The notes: generated by a model not told the origin, from the letters alone. A stretch of 64,000 bases of DNA from Halomonas korlensis (GCF_900116705.1 NZ_FPBP01000003.1:62001-126000); one strand, 5' to 3'; positions 1 through 8,579 are shown, numbered from the stretch's first letter. Translations and numbers: made by a program.

Positions 1-196
1 TCATGCCTTGGTCTGGGGCCGGACACGCATCAGCGAGATGGACAGGACCCCGATCGCCGGCATCGACGCCGTGGTCGTCGGTCACACCATCGTTGAGCAG
101 CCGACCACACTGGGCAATGTCCTTTACATCGATACCGGTGCCTGCCACTCGGGCTGGTTGACGCTAATCGAAGCGCGAGAGGTGTTGGCGCGGTGA
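1..196 (+). CDS. Metallophosphoesterase / serine-threonine protein phosphatase, C-terminal part
   Basis: This is the 3' end of a gene that begins before the window; the frame is open to the first base. The visible 64 or so residues contain VVVGHT followed by LGNVLYIDTGA and GWLTLI, the C-terminal signature of PP1/PrpA-type calcineurin-like phosphoesterases, in which the GH-T histidine is a metal ligand of the dinuclear site. Such proteins dephosphorylate phosphoproteins or hydrolyse small phosphate esters in the cytoplasm; the substrate cannot be told from this piece. It converges with umuC, leaving about 280 bp in which I recognise no gene. Confidence 0.8.
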   Translation, partial: HALVWGRTRISEMDRTPIAGIDAVVVGHTIVEQPTTLGNVLYIDTGACHSGWLTLIEAREVLAR

Positions 197-476
197 TAGA
201 GATCTTTGAGTCTTGGTCGCCCAGTACGAACCGCATTTGGCGCAATGTGGGGAAGCGTACCTTGCTCAGCCGGATGTGACGGTGCAGGTGTGAGCGTAGG
301 TGATCTCTTACATCATGACGCTAATATATCGTGCTGCGCTCACGTATCAGGTTGTTAGTCTGGGGGCGTGACGCCTAATGACATGCGTGCTTTCTCTCTT
401 GCCGGCACGCTGCCACGGAACGGCATGTCGCGTCACAACAGCATCGGACGCAAGTGCGGGCCACGGATGGCCATCG

Positions 477-1751
477 TCACAGCTTTACGAGCGGCAGCTC
501 ATCCCATCGCGTCGTGTAGCGCGGCGTGCGTCGCTCGCCGCGCAAGTGCCAGGCGGCATTCTTGCTGGCAATCCCCACTGTTACTGTTCCTCGCCCGTGC
601 TCGCGGTTGAGTTTGTCGAGCGTGGCCATCAGGCTTCCGTTGCGGATGCGCTCCCTTATCCCTTGCTGTTCGACCATCATATCGAGTTGCTCGCCTTCCC
701 GGTCGCAGAGGTCAGTCAGCATCACCCCGCATTTCTGGTAGGCGAACCCGGGCCGATAAATGGCTCGCAAACCGGCAATGGCGGTTCGCACGATCACGCG
801 GCTGTCATCGGTCGGGTGAGGAAGAGGAACCAGCACGCTGCGACTGTATTGCGGCAGGTCAGCGCGAAACGGGTTGGTCTTGACGAAGACCATCAATGCC
901 CGGGCCAGGCTGCTCTGGCCACGGAGCTTCTCGGCGCCTCGGCTGGCGTGCGCGCGGACCGCTTCGCGTAGGTCGTTCACGTGTCCGGTGAGGCGTCCGA
1001 AACTTCGCGACGTCATGATCTGTTGCTTCGGCTGGGCCATGTCATCGAGCGGGATGCAGTCGACGCCGCGCAGCTCCCAGATCGTTCGCTCCAGCACGAC
1101 GCTGAACAGGGTCCTTATCCGCTTCGGGTCCGCCTCGCGGAGATCCCAGGCGCTATGGATGCCGAGCTGCTGCAGCTTCGCGGCCGTTCGCCCGGCCACG
1201 CCCCAAATCTCGGTCAAGGGTAACCGCTCGAGCACTTGTCGGGTCGATGGGTGATCCGGCGGCAGCATCGCGACGCCCTGGTAGGCGGGCTGTTTTTTAG
1301 CGAGGTGGTTGGCCAGCTTGGCGAGGGTCTTGCTCGAGCTGAGCCCGACGCTCACCGGAATGCCGGTATCGCGCCGCACGTGCCGGCGCAGCGCCAGGCA
1401 GCGATCGACCAGGGTTTTCTCTTCGAAACCATCGAAGCCGAGAAAGCTTTCGTCGATCGAGTAGACATCAATATCGGGCGTGTAGTGAGAGTAAACGTCG
1501 GTGACGCGGCGGCTCATGTCGCCGTAGAGCGCATAGTTGGAGCTGAGCAGCACGCACTGGCGCTTGATGCGGGGGTCGATCTGGTGAGCCGGCGCGCCCA
1601 TGGCCACGCCAAGCGCCTTGATCTCGGCGCTGCGGGCCACCACGCAGCCATCGTTATTGCTCAGCACGCCGACGGGGCACTTCTCCAGGTCCGGACGAAA
1701 GACCCGCTCGCAGCTCACATAGAAATTGTTGCAGTCGACCAGGGCGATCAT
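477..1751 (-). CDS. umuC: Translesion DNA polymerase V subunit UmuC
   Basis: A 424-residue Y-family DNA polymerase, close to the 422 residues of the E. coli protein. The N-terminus carries the catalytic [17 protein letters not shown] block with the first metal-binding Asp (residue 6), and the palm motif [10 protein letters not shown] holds the Asp-Glu pair. A little-finger domain and the usual C-terminal [11 protein letters not shown]...AAWHLR...TTRWDELP segment follow. With processed UmuD it forms Pol V and copies past lesions during the SOS response. The start codon overlaps the umuD stop by 4 bp, so the two are translationally coupled. No disruption is seen. Confidence 0.96.
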   Translation of the reverse strand: MIALVDCNNFYVSCERVFRPDLEKCPVGVLSNNDGCVVARSAEIKALGVAMGAPAHQIDPRIKRQCVLLSSNYALYGDMSRRVTDVYSHYTPDIDVYSIDESFLGFDGFEEKTLVDRCLALRRHVRRDTGIPVSVGLSSSKTLAKLANHLAKKQPAYQGVAMLPPDHPSTRQVLERLPLTEIWGVAGRTAAKLQQLGIHSAWDLREADPKRIRTLFSVVLERTIWELRGVDCIPLDDMAQPKQQIMTSRSFGRLTGHVNDLREAVRAHASRGAEKLRGQSSLARALMVFVKTNPFRADLPQYSRSVLVPLPHPTDDSRVIVRTAIAGLRAIYRPGFAYQKCGVMLTDLCDREGEQLDMMVEQQGIRERIRNGSLMATLDKLNREHGRGTVTVGIASKNAAWHLRGERRTPRYTTRWDELPLVKL

Positions 1752-2194
1752 CTGGCGACCCCACGCCGCAGCGCATGGACGTTATGGGTGACGACGCCCC
1801 ACACCTGGCAATCGGCGCCCTCGAGGGGGATCGGCTGAAAGCTGGGATTGGCGGGCAATAGGTGGGGGAGGTTACCGATCTTGCCGAGACGCTTGCAGGT
1901 CAGCTCGCCGTCGACCGAAATGACCAGCACATCGCCGTCCTTGGGATCGAGCGAGCGATCGACAATCAGCAGGTCGCCGTCATAGATGCCATCGCGAACC
2001 ATTGAGGCCCCCTTGGCGCGCATGTAAAACGTCGCACTGGGGTGCTGGATCAGATGCGCGACCAGGTCGAGTTCTTGCTCGAGATAGTCATCGGCTGGGG
2101 AAGGAAAGCCTGCACGGACTTCGCCAGCGGCCAGGGGCAAGGCGATCGGCAGTGTCGTCTGGTCAACCCGGCCGAGGATCTCAAGATGGATCAT
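1748..2194 (-). CDS. umuD: UmuD-type S24 self-cleaving protease, Pol V accessory subunit
   Basis: A 148-residue LexA/UmuD-fold protein. An Ala28-Gly29 pair within [10 protein letters not shown] is the expected autocleavage site, Ser64 in the GASM motif is the nucleophile and Lys101 in ELTCKR the general base. RecA filaments trigger self-cleavage, and the shortened protein joins UmuC. It is the middle gene of a three-gene SOS operon: its start overlaps the end of the DUF1654 gene by 4 bp and its end overlaps the umuC start by 4 bp, which implies coupled, stoichiometric translation. Confidence 0.95.
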   Translation of the reverse strand: MIHLEILGRVDQTTLPIALPLAAGEVRAGFPSPADDYLEQELDLVAHLIQHPSATFYMRAKGASMVRDGIYDGDLLIVDRSLDPKDGDVLVISVDGELTCKRLGKIGNLPHLLPANPSFQPIPLEGADCQVWGVVTHNVHALRRGVAR

Positions 2195-2433
2195 GCCATC
2201 GACTCCTCGGGGTTCCAGACCAGGCGCATCGCGCCGTCCTCCAGGGGCGTCAGGGTTACGTGCTCGAGCGTCTCCAGTTCCTCGATCAGGCGACCCCAGT
2301 CGTCCGGTGACTCATCGGGCAGACGCGCGATCTCCACGCGCTGGTTCGACTGCGCCTTGGGCGCGTTGATCACCCGCTGGATTCGCTGGCCCAGCAGCGC
2401 GTACGGCGTCGGTGCCTTGGGTTTCTTCGCCAT
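2191..2433 (-). CDS. DUF1654 family small protein, first gene of the SOS operon
   Basis: An 80-residue protein with the DUF1654 pattern: a YALLGQRIQRVIN core, then an acidic DW-RL-EE-E helix region and a short beta strand (VTLTPLEDGAMRLVW). The family is known mainly from pseudomonads and relatives and has no assigned biochemical role. The start has a strong GGGAG ribosome-binding site and lies 20 bp downstream of a LexA box, so this gene should be SOS-induced and co-translated with umuD through a 4-bp overlap. Position suggests a role connected to Pol V or its control, but that is inference. Family assignment is from memory of the pattern. Confidence 0.75.
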   Translation of the reverse strand: MAKKPKAPTPYALLGQRIQRVINAPKAQSNQRVEIARLPDESPDDWGRLIEELETLEHVTLTPLEDGAMRLVWNPEESMA

Positions 2434-2453
2434 CGTGGAGCTCCCTTGTTGAT

Positions 2454-2473
2454 TACTGTTGTTTTATACAGTA
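2454..2473 (-). promoter_or_regulatory. LexA (SOS) box
   Basis: The 20-bp site TACTGTTGTTTTATACAGTA matches the gammaproteobacterial LexA consensus CTGT-N8-ACAG in both half-sites, with the expected TA flanks. It sits just upstream of the DUF1654-umuD-umuC operon and contains a TATAAA-like stretch on the coding strand, so LexA bound here would cover the promoter. Confidence 0.9.
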
Positions 2474-2730
2474 TCGGCAAAGGCTGAGGCTACCGGCAAG
2501 GGGCAAATGCTGTACGACAGTCGTGCGAAAATACTCAACGCTTGGCGCGGCGAGCGTGAGACGGATACCCGTTTTGAGACGCTGGGGGAGGCAGGTCACT
2601 TTTAGGGCAGGCGAAACGCGCTTGATGGGGCGCTATTGTCGCGCCACAGCCGCCTTGCTCTCCTTTATTGGATAAAAGACAGGTATCCGAGTCGGCGCCA
2701 CGTCCGGCTAGCCGAATCCCTCACGCCGTT

Positions 2731-2910
2731 TCAGCTGCCGCACAGCAGGCCACTGTCACGGATGTCGTCGAGACGCCCGCCGCCAATGCCGCAGATGGCC
2801 TTAAGGTCGCCGGGGGTCGCCCAGGGGCGACCTTCCACGATGGCGTCGGCCCGGGCAGGACCAATATTCGGCAGATCATCGAGCCGCGAGGGACCGCCCG
2901 CTGACAGACC
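2731..2910 (-). pseudogene. Fragment of a ComEA-like helix-hairpin-helix DNA-binding protein
   Basis: On the minus strand a 60-codon stretch bounded by stops reads LDDLPNIGPARADAIVEG, then RPWATPGDLKAICGIGGGRL and a short tail. This is a double helix-hairpin-helix of the ComEA/competence type, with both GxG hairpins (NIGPARA and GIGGGRL) preserved. No ATG, and only an internal GTG, is available before the domain, and a stop lies directly upstream, so only the C-terminal domain remains. It could be a decayed competence-like or secreted HhH protein. Its intact signature suggests recent loss or a start outside normal rules. Confidence 0.6.
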
Positions 2911-3137
2911 TTAGGGGGCATACCGCCTGGAAGTGTTTATGATTCCAACTCCCAAAGCTTAGAGCCTCCAGGAATCCCGGTACGGTTCATTCTTCTAATT
3001 CATTAAGCGGGAGCGAATCAAGCGAGGATCTTTCGATACGGAAAGTCGACATCACTGACCAGATTGTTAGAGCAACGACTACAGAATGCTTGTTGACACA
3101 ACGTGGCTTGCTCAAAATGTGCACTGCGCATCAAAAT

Positions 3138-3170
3138 ATTGTATAACAATACGACTATTGTCTAGACGAT
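3138..3170. promoter_or_regulatory. Predicted GntR/FCD operator pair upstream of the regulator gene
   Basis: ATTGT-ATA-ACAAT at 3138-3150 is a perfect inverted repeat with a 3-bp centre. A second imperfect dyad, ATTGT-CTAG-ACGAT, follows at 3157-3170. Both lie within 60 bp upstream of the regulator start codon, where an autorepressor would bind. The first motif recurs in front of dctP (8241-8253) and the aminotransferase gene (11388-11400 and a weaker copy at 11424-11436), which supports assigning it to the GntR protein encoded next door. Binding itself is inferred. Confidence 0.65.
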
Positions 3171-3195
3171 GCGTGTTTCCGGTCAATGAGGACAC

Positions 3196-3903
3196 ATGAG
3201 TACTTACAAGCTTCGAACTGTTTCAGTGGTAGAAGCCGTCGCTGAACAACTCAGTGAAGACATCTTCTCTGGGGCATTTCGTCCAAGAGACGTGCTTACC
3301 GAAACGCAGCTCTCCGAGCGTTTTGACGTACCGCGGCAGACCATTCGATCAGCGATTGTGATGCTCTTGCATGACGGGATCTTGCGCCGAGAAAGAAACA
3401 AGAGCGTGTACGTGCCACTGTTCTCGGAAGAGGATATTCGTGACCTTTTCGCAGTACGCCGCTTGGTGGAGATGGAAACGGCGCGAATTCTCAGCACTCG
3501 TGGCGTACTGCCAGAAGGTGCCAAAAGCGCTGTTCGTTCGATGGAACTCCTAAGTGACGAAGACAGCTGGGATGAGCTTCTGAAATATGATTTCCAATTC
3601 CATCAGGCGCTCATCGAAGCCACCAAAAGCACCCGCCTGCAAAAGTTCTATCGCAGCATTTCTGCGGAAATGCGGCTAGCACTGACCTACTTTCGGTCTG
3701 GCGACTTTTCACCCAGCCGGATGGCTCGTGAGCATCGTGAATTTTTGGATGCGATTCGCTCCGGAGATCCCTCAGCAGCGGTCGAGGCTTGCCGTGTACA
3801 TATTGAAGAGTCGGAAGCTTTTATCAACCAGACGATACATGCGCAACGCGAACGCATGGATCCAGACCGGGCCAGGTACTTGTCGGACAACAAGAGCTTA
3901 TGA
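3196..3903 (+). CDS. GntR family transcriptional regulator, FCD subfamily
   Basis: A 235-residue regulator. Residues 10-75 form a winged helix-turn-helix (LTETQLSERFDVPRQTIRSA, then a wing) and residues 90-220 are an all-helical FCD effector domain with the usual metal-ligand pattern: Asp/His in DFQFHQALIEA, His in REHREFLDAI and His in CRVHIEESE. Family members bind organic acids or amino acids and usually act as local repressors. The start has GAGGA upstream. Its stop overlaps the oxidase start by 4 bp (ATGA), so it is co-translated with a catabolic enzyme. Matching palindromes in three promoters of the cluster suggest it controls the whole locus, itself included. Confidence 0.9.
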   Translation: MSTYKLRTVSVVEAVAEQLSEDIFSGAFRPRDVLTETQLSERFDVPRQTIRSAIVMLLHDGILRRERNKSVYVPLFSEEDIRDLFAVRRLVEMETARILSTRGVLPEGAKSAVRSMELLSDEDSWDELLKYDFQFHQALIEATKSTRLQKFYRSISAEMRLALTYFRSGDFSPSRMAREHREFLDAIRSGDPSAAVEACRVHIEESEAFINQTIHAQRERMDPDRARYLSDNKSL

Positions 3904-5093
3904 AGGTCGCAGTCATCGGTCTGGGCGCCATAGGCGTTCAGATCCTATGGCAGCTGAGTCGGCAAGACTATGTTGAGGTACAAGGTTTTGACACAGCATA
4001 CCCGGGCCATTCGATGGCTGGCGCTGGCGGCGATAGTCGACTCTTCTGGAACCTGGAACTCGCTGAGCTGGCCTATACACCGCTGATTCAGCGTGCAGCA
4101 GTAGCTTGGCGTGAGTTGGAAACGGTCAGTGGCGCAGTGCTTCGCGATCAGACCGGAGTGTTGGTTTACGGCGACGAAGGCGACGCACAACTCGATTGCG
4201 CCGTGAACTCGGCCGACCTCATTGGCTCGCCCATCAAGTTGCTTAGTGTCTCGGAACTACGCAAACGGTTTCCCCAGTTTCGCTTCACCGAAAAGTCGTT
4301 GGGCATTTGGGACCAAGAGGGAGCCGTGATTCTGCCTGAACGAACGGTTGCTGTGACAGGGGAGATCGCGCGCTACAACGGGGCGACAATTCATGAGTTC
4401 GCCCCAGTGTTCTCGATTGATCCATCCGGCCCGCGCATCACGGTTACTTCGCGTATCGGCACACAAGAGTTCGACCGAGTGGTAGTGGCATGCGGCGGGT
4501 GGACCACGAAGCTCCTTCCACATATTCGAGACGAGGTTGTCGTCAGACGACTGACCTCGATGTGGTTTCATGGTGGCGATGATAACTACCTCACCGATTT
4601 CCCACCGTTTCTGAGGGCGGCACCGAGCTACTGCTACGGGGTGCCAAGCCATGATGCCCGTTCAGTCAAGCTTGGGCTAGGCTTCAACGATCACTATGTG
4701 ACCGGCGATGCAGACAGTCTGCCTCGTCACCTGACTGGAGAGGCGCTCGAAGAGCAGCTGAGCAAGTTCGAATGGATACAGCAAAAGATGCTGCCAGGCT
4801 TGGCACGTCGACCCTATCGGGTCGAGACATATGTCGAAAGCTATACGCGCTCAATGATCGAATACATTCATCGGCATCCTGAAAATGAAAATGTCGTGAT
4901 CATGACGGGGTTTTCGGGGCACGGATTCCGAGTTGCTCCAGTACTCGGTGAGATCGGTTGTCAAATAGCGCTTGAAGGAAAGAGCGATATCGACATCAGT
5001 TTCATGGAACGCACCGAACCTGCCTTCACGATCCTTGACAAGGAACAGGGCATCACGACCCATAATTCAGTAATGAACAGTCGCGGGGCGTGA
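3900..5093 (+). CDS. FAD-dependent amine/amino-acid oxidoreductase (DAO superfamily)
   Basis: A 397-residue DAO-family flavoenzyme. The N-terminal Rossmann motif GLGAIG (residues 7-12) binds the ADP part of FAD, and the C-terminal GFSGHGFRVAPVLGE block is the flavin-contacting signature of the monomeric sarcosine oxidase / N-methyltryptophan oxidase group. Such enzymes oxidise secondary or primary amines of amino acids to imines. In monomeric sarcosine oxidases a Cys in a CMYTMTPDE-like segment holds FAD covalently; the equivalent stretch here (VETYVESYTRSMIEY) has no Cys, so non-covalent FAD is likely. It is coupled to the GntR gene and probably feeds the downstream aminotransferase/aldehyde dehydrogenase. 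Substrate unknown. Confidence 0.85.
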   Translation: MKVAVIGLGAIGVQILWQLSRQDYVEVQGFDTAYPGHSMAGAGGDSRLFWNLELAELAYTPLIQRAAVAWRELETVSGAVLRDQTGVLVYGDEGDAQLDCAVNSADLIGSPIKLLSVSELRKRFPQFRFTEKSLGIWDQEGAVILPERTVAVTGEIARYNGATIHEFAPVFSIDPSGPRITVTSRIGTQEFDRVVVACGGWTTKLLPHIRDEVVVRRLTSMWFHGGDDNYLTDFPPFLRAAPSYCYGVPSHDARSVKLGLGFNDHYVTGDADSLPRHLTGEALEEQLSKFEWIQQKMLPGLARRPYRVETYVESYTRSMIEYIHRHPENENVVIMTGFSGHGFRVAPVLGEIGCQIALEGKSDIDISFMERTEPAFTILDKEQGITTHNSVMNSRGA

Positions 5094-5185
5094 GACTGAG
5101 ACCTTGAGCTTCCTGAAAGAAGAATTCCGGGGCTCTTCGCCTCGGACAATGCTCATGCTTGGGAAATGTCTGATAGCGATCCTTT

Positions 5186-5209
5186 AGCGGCCGAAGCTGC
5201 TGTGTTTTT
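5186..5209 (+). terminator. Rho-independent terminator after the oxidase gene
   Basis: AGCGGC, a CGAA loop and GCTGCT form a 6-bp stem with one G-U pair and a stable tetraloop, followed closely by GTGTTTTT. It lies between the convergent oxidase and DctM genes and points in the oxidase direction. Confidence 0.5.
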
Positions 5210-5212
5210 GTC

Positions 5213-6490
5213 TCACCCGAGCCAGTTGGGTAATAACATCGTGATTTGCGGCACGTAGGCGATGATGAACAAGAGGATGATCAGGACGGCGACGAACGGA
5301 AGTGCCGCGATACTCACTCTCTCGATTGACAGGCCACTGATTGCACTCGCCACATTGAGGTTATCACCCACCGGAGGAGTGGCGAACCCGATCATCGAGG
5401 CAAGGATCATGACGATACCGAAATGCACTGGATCCATACCCATGGTCGTGACCACGGGCACGAGAATCGGCGCTAGCAAAATGATCCCGGCGATCGTTTC
5501 CATGAACATGCCGATGAAGAGCAGCAAGAGCACAATGACGGCGAGAATGACCCAGAACGGTACGGGCAAGCCGCTGAGAAAAGATGCAATCAGGGTGGGA
5601 ATACGCTCTAGCGTCAGAATTCTGGCATAAGTGGATGCGGTGGCGATAATGATCAGTATCATGCCCGAGATGAGGTATGTCGTCTTCAACATCATGGGGA
5701 TCTGGGTGAGCTTGGTTTCACGATAGAATATCGCCAATACTAGACTATACGCCACGGCTATGCCCGACGCCTCGGTGGGAGTGAAGACCCCCCCATAGAT
5801 CCCGCCGAGCACCACGATAGGCATCAGCAAAGTCCATTTGGCTCGCCACACCGATACCCACCGTTCGTTCCAGCTGGCCTTTGAAATATCGGCACCATAG
5901 CCATTCTTTTTTGAAATGTGACGGCTCACGAGATAAAGCATAAAGACGATAGCGAATCCGGGAATTAAGCCGGCAAGAAAGAGATCGCCGATAGAGGTAT
6001 TCGTTGTGATCCCGTAGATAATGAGCGGAATGCTTGGTGGAATTACGATGCCGACACCACCGGCCGTTGCCACAACCCCGGCACTGAAACCACGTCCGTA
6101 GCCCTCACGAACCATGGCAGGAATCATGATTCCGCCAATTGCGGCGACTGTGGCAGGGCCGGAGCCACTCAGCATCGCGAAAACAGCGGTTCCCAACAAC
6201 GTCACGGCAGCGAGCCCTCCCGTGATATGTCCGACGAACGCTTTCGCCGCATCGATCAGACGCTTGGAAAGCCCGCCATACTCCATGATGACGCCTGATA
6301 GTACGAACAAGGGGACGGCAAGAAGTGAATACGAGTCGACTGCGCCGAACATGGTTTGGGTGAGGTAGCTGACGGGAACTACGCCGGTCATGATCACTGA
6401 CAGGGCCGATGAAATACCAAGTGCGAACGCAACCGGCATGCCCAGGAGGAGGAGAACGACGAAGCTCAGGAAGAGAACCGTAATGCCCAC
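5213..6490 (-). CDS. TRAP transporter large permease subunit (DctM)
   Basis: A 425-residue polytopic inner-membrane protein with about 12 hydrophobic segments. It shows DctM features: LLLGMPVAFALGISS near the N-terminus, GGLSKRLIDAAKAFVGHITGGLA, the GSGPATVAAIGGIMIPAM loop and PSIPLIIYGI. It is the ion-coupled translocating subunit that takes substrate from the periplasmic DctP protein, driven by a sodium gradient in known members. It lies 2 bp after the DctQ gene. Transcription runs dctP-dctQ-dctM, opposite to the GntR-oxidase pair. Confidence 0.95.
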   Translation of the reverse strand: MGITVLFLSFVVLLLLGMPVAFALGISSALSVIMTGVVPVSYLTQTMFGAVDSYSLLAVPLFVLSGVIMEYGGLSKRLIDAAKAFVGHITGGLAAVTLLGTAVFAMLSGSGPATVAAIGGIMIPAMVREGYGRGFSAGVVATAGGVGIVIPPSIPLIIYGITTNTSIGDLFLAGLIPGFAIVFMLYLVSRHISKKNGYGADISKASWNERWVSVWRAKWTLLMPIVVLGGIYGGVFTPTEASGIAVAYSLVLAIFYRETKLTQIPMMLKTTYLISGMILIIIATASTYARILTLERIPTLIASFLSGLPVPFWVILAVIVLLLLFIGMFMETIAGIILLAPILVPVVTTMGMDPVHFGIVMILASMIGFATPPVGDNLNVASAISGLSIERVSIAALPFVAVLIILLFIIAYVPQITMLLPNWLG

Positions 6491-6492
6491 TG

Positions 6493-7026
6493 TTAGTCCC
6501 CCTCACTCTTTGACGGAGGGATAGGAGCGAGAGGATTCTTAATGATATCGATGATGGCTCTGACCGTGTGCTGAAATACTCGAAACGACATCAGCGAGAG
6601 CCCAACGGGAAGACCGACATACACAAGGTACATGGGTATCTGCGAACCTGGTGCAAGCTGACCGGTAATAATCTGCCGACGCACCATTTCAAACGAGAGG
6701 TCCAGCATGAAGAGAAGGAAGGCAAGCCAGAGCAGGAATATCAGTAGGCCTATGATGCGCTGAGCCAGAGGCACTCGCTTACCCAGCATATCAACGAGAA
6801 CGTTGAACTTGACATGCCGCTGGTACTTAACAGCGTAGCTACCACTGATGTAGACGAACCAGACAAGGGCGTACCGGGCGATTTCTTCCGTCCAGGCCGT
6901 TGGACTATTGAATATGTAGCGCATTACCACCTGAAATACGACCAGGCTCGCGAATATAATCAAGGCTATTGAAGCTAGGTAGGTTTCAACGTGCTCATCC
7001 AAATGCCGGTACACGCATTTGAGCAT
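6493..7026 (-). CDS. TRAP transporter small permease subunit (DctQ)
   Basis: A small four-helix membrane subunit of about 177 residues with the family signatures VMRYIFNSPTAWTEEIARYALVWF and PMYLVYVGLPVGLSLMSF. It stabilises DctM and is needed for transport. I chose the ATG at 7026 because it has a GGGGAG ribosome-binding site about 8 bases upstream. A longer reading from 7077 would start inside the loop of the dctP-dctQ hairpin and lacks a comparable site. Two bases separate it from dctM, so the two are co-translated. Confidence 0.92.
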   Translation of the reverse strand: MLKCVYRHLDEHVETYLASIALIIFASLVVFQVVMRYIFNSPTAWTEEIARYALVWFVYISGSYAVKYQRHVKFNVLVDMLGKRVPLAQRIIGLLIFLLWLAFLLFMLDLSFEMVRRQIITGQLAPGSQIPMYLVYVGLPVGLSLMSFRVFQHTVRAIIDIIKNPLAPIPPSKSEGD

Positions 7027-7061
7027 GGGTGAAATCTCCCCTTCGCACTCTATATAAGAAA

Positions 7062-7090
7062 TCCCTGCCTGAGGCATCCTCAGGCAGGGA
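7062..7090 (-). terminator. Perfect intercistronic hairpin between dctP and dctQ
   Basis: A perfect 13-bp stem (TCCCTGCCTGAGG with its complement) closes a 3-base loop. On the coding strand it begins 15 bases after the dctP stop and is followed by a weak U-rich stretch, TTTCTT. It fits a leaky terminator or an mRNA-stabilising 3' hairpin that keeps the binding protein in excess over the membrane subunits, a common arrangement in binding-protein transporters. Confidence 0.7.
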
Positions 7091-7104
7091 CAGGCTCAGC
7101 CAGC

Positions 7105-8148
7105 TTACTCTATGGCTTCTAGGAAGGTAGTGTTGCCTGCCGCTTCGAGGACCGCCTTGAGCCGCTCGGTGTCGACAGTGGAAGCGTGCTCCTCGTAGAA
7201 CGCGATGGCGGAATCGATCCACTGTTGACGCTCTTCGTCACTCAGCTCGGTCACCGTACCGCCTTCTTCCTCGATCTTGGCGCGGATCTCGTCGCTGACT
7301 TCCTGCTTGAGCGAACGGATCTTCGCGATCGCTTCGTCTGCTGCATCCCGAATGATCTGTTGATCTTCATCAGAGAGGCCTTCGAAGAAGTCTTTGCTAA
7401 TAAGAATGACTTCCGGATCGTAGATATGCCGGGTCGCGGTCAAGTGATTCGCCGGCTCCGTGAGTTTTGCGGAATACAGTAATTCATAGGGATTCTCGAC
7501 ACCTTCTACCACGCCCTGCTGGAGGGAGGTGAAGACCTCAGGAAAGGGCAAAGGAGTTGGTGAAGCCCCGATGCTTTCCCAGTAGGCAATGTGCTTTGGC
7601 ACTTGCATCGTGCGCAGCTTGACGCCTTCCATTTCGTCGGGTGTGGTGACGGTTTCATCGACCATGGCGAGATTGCGGAACCCGTTCTCACCCCACCCAA
7701 GCCCAATTAGGCCGCTTTCTTCAAGACCCGCGAGCATCTCATCGCCGAGTTCGCTATCGAGTACCTTGTGGGCGGTCTCGGCATCCTCGAAGATAAAGGG
7801 AAAATCAAAAACCTCGAGTGACTTGTCGAAATTGGCCAGTACGCCTACCGAAGGAGCTGTCATTTCGATATCGCCGAACTGCGTCGCTTCGACCATTTCT
7901 CGTTCGCCGCCGAGCTGGCTGTCGGGATAAACCTCAACGGTGATGCGTCCGTCCGTACGTTCCGACACAAGTTCAGCGAATAGGTCGTAACCCTGGTTCT
8001 GTGTGTCACCGGCCGAGATGACGTTACCGAATTTAATAGTGTGGCTGTCGCCTTGCGCGAAAACGTTACCACTCTCGCCGCCTGTCCAAGCGGTTAGACC
8101 AAGTGCAGCGACGGTGCCGGCAGCGAAAAGACTCGTCTTCCGAATCAT
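7105..8148 (-). CDS. TRAP transporter substrate-binding protein (DctP family)
   Basis: A 347-residue periplasmic binding protein. It starts with a Sec signal peptide (MIRKTSLFAAGTVAALGLTAW, likely cleaved near VFA-Q), followed by mature DctP-fold sequence with NQGYDLFAELVSERTDGRITVEVYPDSQLGGEREM, the LRTMQVPKHIAYWESIGASPTPLPFPEVF segment and QGVVEGVENPY. The conserved Arg in KLRTMQ normally pairs with a substrate carboxylate, so an organic acid or amino acid is expected. A predicted GntR operator lies 93 bp upstream. The gene leads the dctPQM operon. Confidence 0.95.
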   Translation of the reverse strand: MIRKTSLFAAGTVAALGLTAWTGGESGNVFAQGDSHTIKFGNVISAGDTQNQGYDLFAELVSERTDGRITVEVYPDSQLGGEREMVEATQFGDIEMTAPSVGVLANFDKSLEVFDFPFIFEDAETAHKVLDSELGDEMLAGLEESGLIGLGWGENGFRNLAMVDETVTTPDEMEGVKLRTMQVPKHIAYWESIGASPTPLPFPEVFTSLQQGVVEGVENPYELLYSAKLTEPANHLTATRHIYDPEVILISKDFFEGLSDEDQQIIRDAADEAIAKIRSLKQEVSDEIRAKIEEEGGTVTELSDEERQQWIDSAIAFYEEHASTVDTERLKAVLEAAGNTTFLEAIE

Positions 8149-8240
8149 TACAGAACTCCTTTTATTTGCTGTTAGTCCTGGAGCATTGGGTGCTGGATGG
8201 CGCGTGGCAATAATGAGGTTTCCTGAGCTTGCGTTCCAAC

Positions 8241-8253
8241 ACTGTCTTACAAT
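8241..8253. promoter_or_regulatory. Predicted GntR/FCD operator upstream of dctP
   Basis: ACTGT-CTT-ACAAT is the same inverted repeat as the perfect ATTGT-N3-ACAAT site at 3138-3150, with one change in the left arm. It lies 93 bp upstream of the dctP start. Control by the linked regulator is an inference from motif sharing. Confidence 0.5.
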
Positions 8254-8579
8254 ATCACAACTTCACTGTAGAGCAACGGAGACGGGAATGCGAAGAGGAA
8301 GCGCCAGACTGCTCAATTTTTACGATTTTCTTGATGTTCAGATGCTGTCCTACCTTTTTGTTCGGGTGCCTTTCACTCGCCATTGATGTCTTTTCTATTC
8401 GAGACTGGAGGCTGGTGGGATGAAGAAATCCTGGCACATCTGGCCGGCACATCTCAGGACGAGGGCGGCGTAGATAGGCAAGCATGCGGAGCATACAGGT
8501 CGGCAGACCCTGCATGCTTCGCATCAACCTGGAAAGGCTCATTCCTCTGGGCTTGCAAGAAGAAGGGGCTGGCCTAGAG
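8254..8579. other. Non-coding stretch between dctP promoter and the aldehyde dehydrogenase gene
   Basis: I see no gene in these 326 bp. They hold the 5' side of the dctP promoter region and the sequence just after the aldehyde dehydrogenase stop. An inverted repeat, AAGCATGC at 8480-8487 and GCATGCTT at 8512-8519, could fold as a long-loop hairpin at the end of the aldehyde dehydrogenase transcript, but no U-tract follows. Confidence 0.4.

Noticed and set aside
1236..1838. A 200-codon plus-strand frame across the umuC-umuD junction
   Set aside because: It is antisense to well-supported umuC and umuD and shows no family features.
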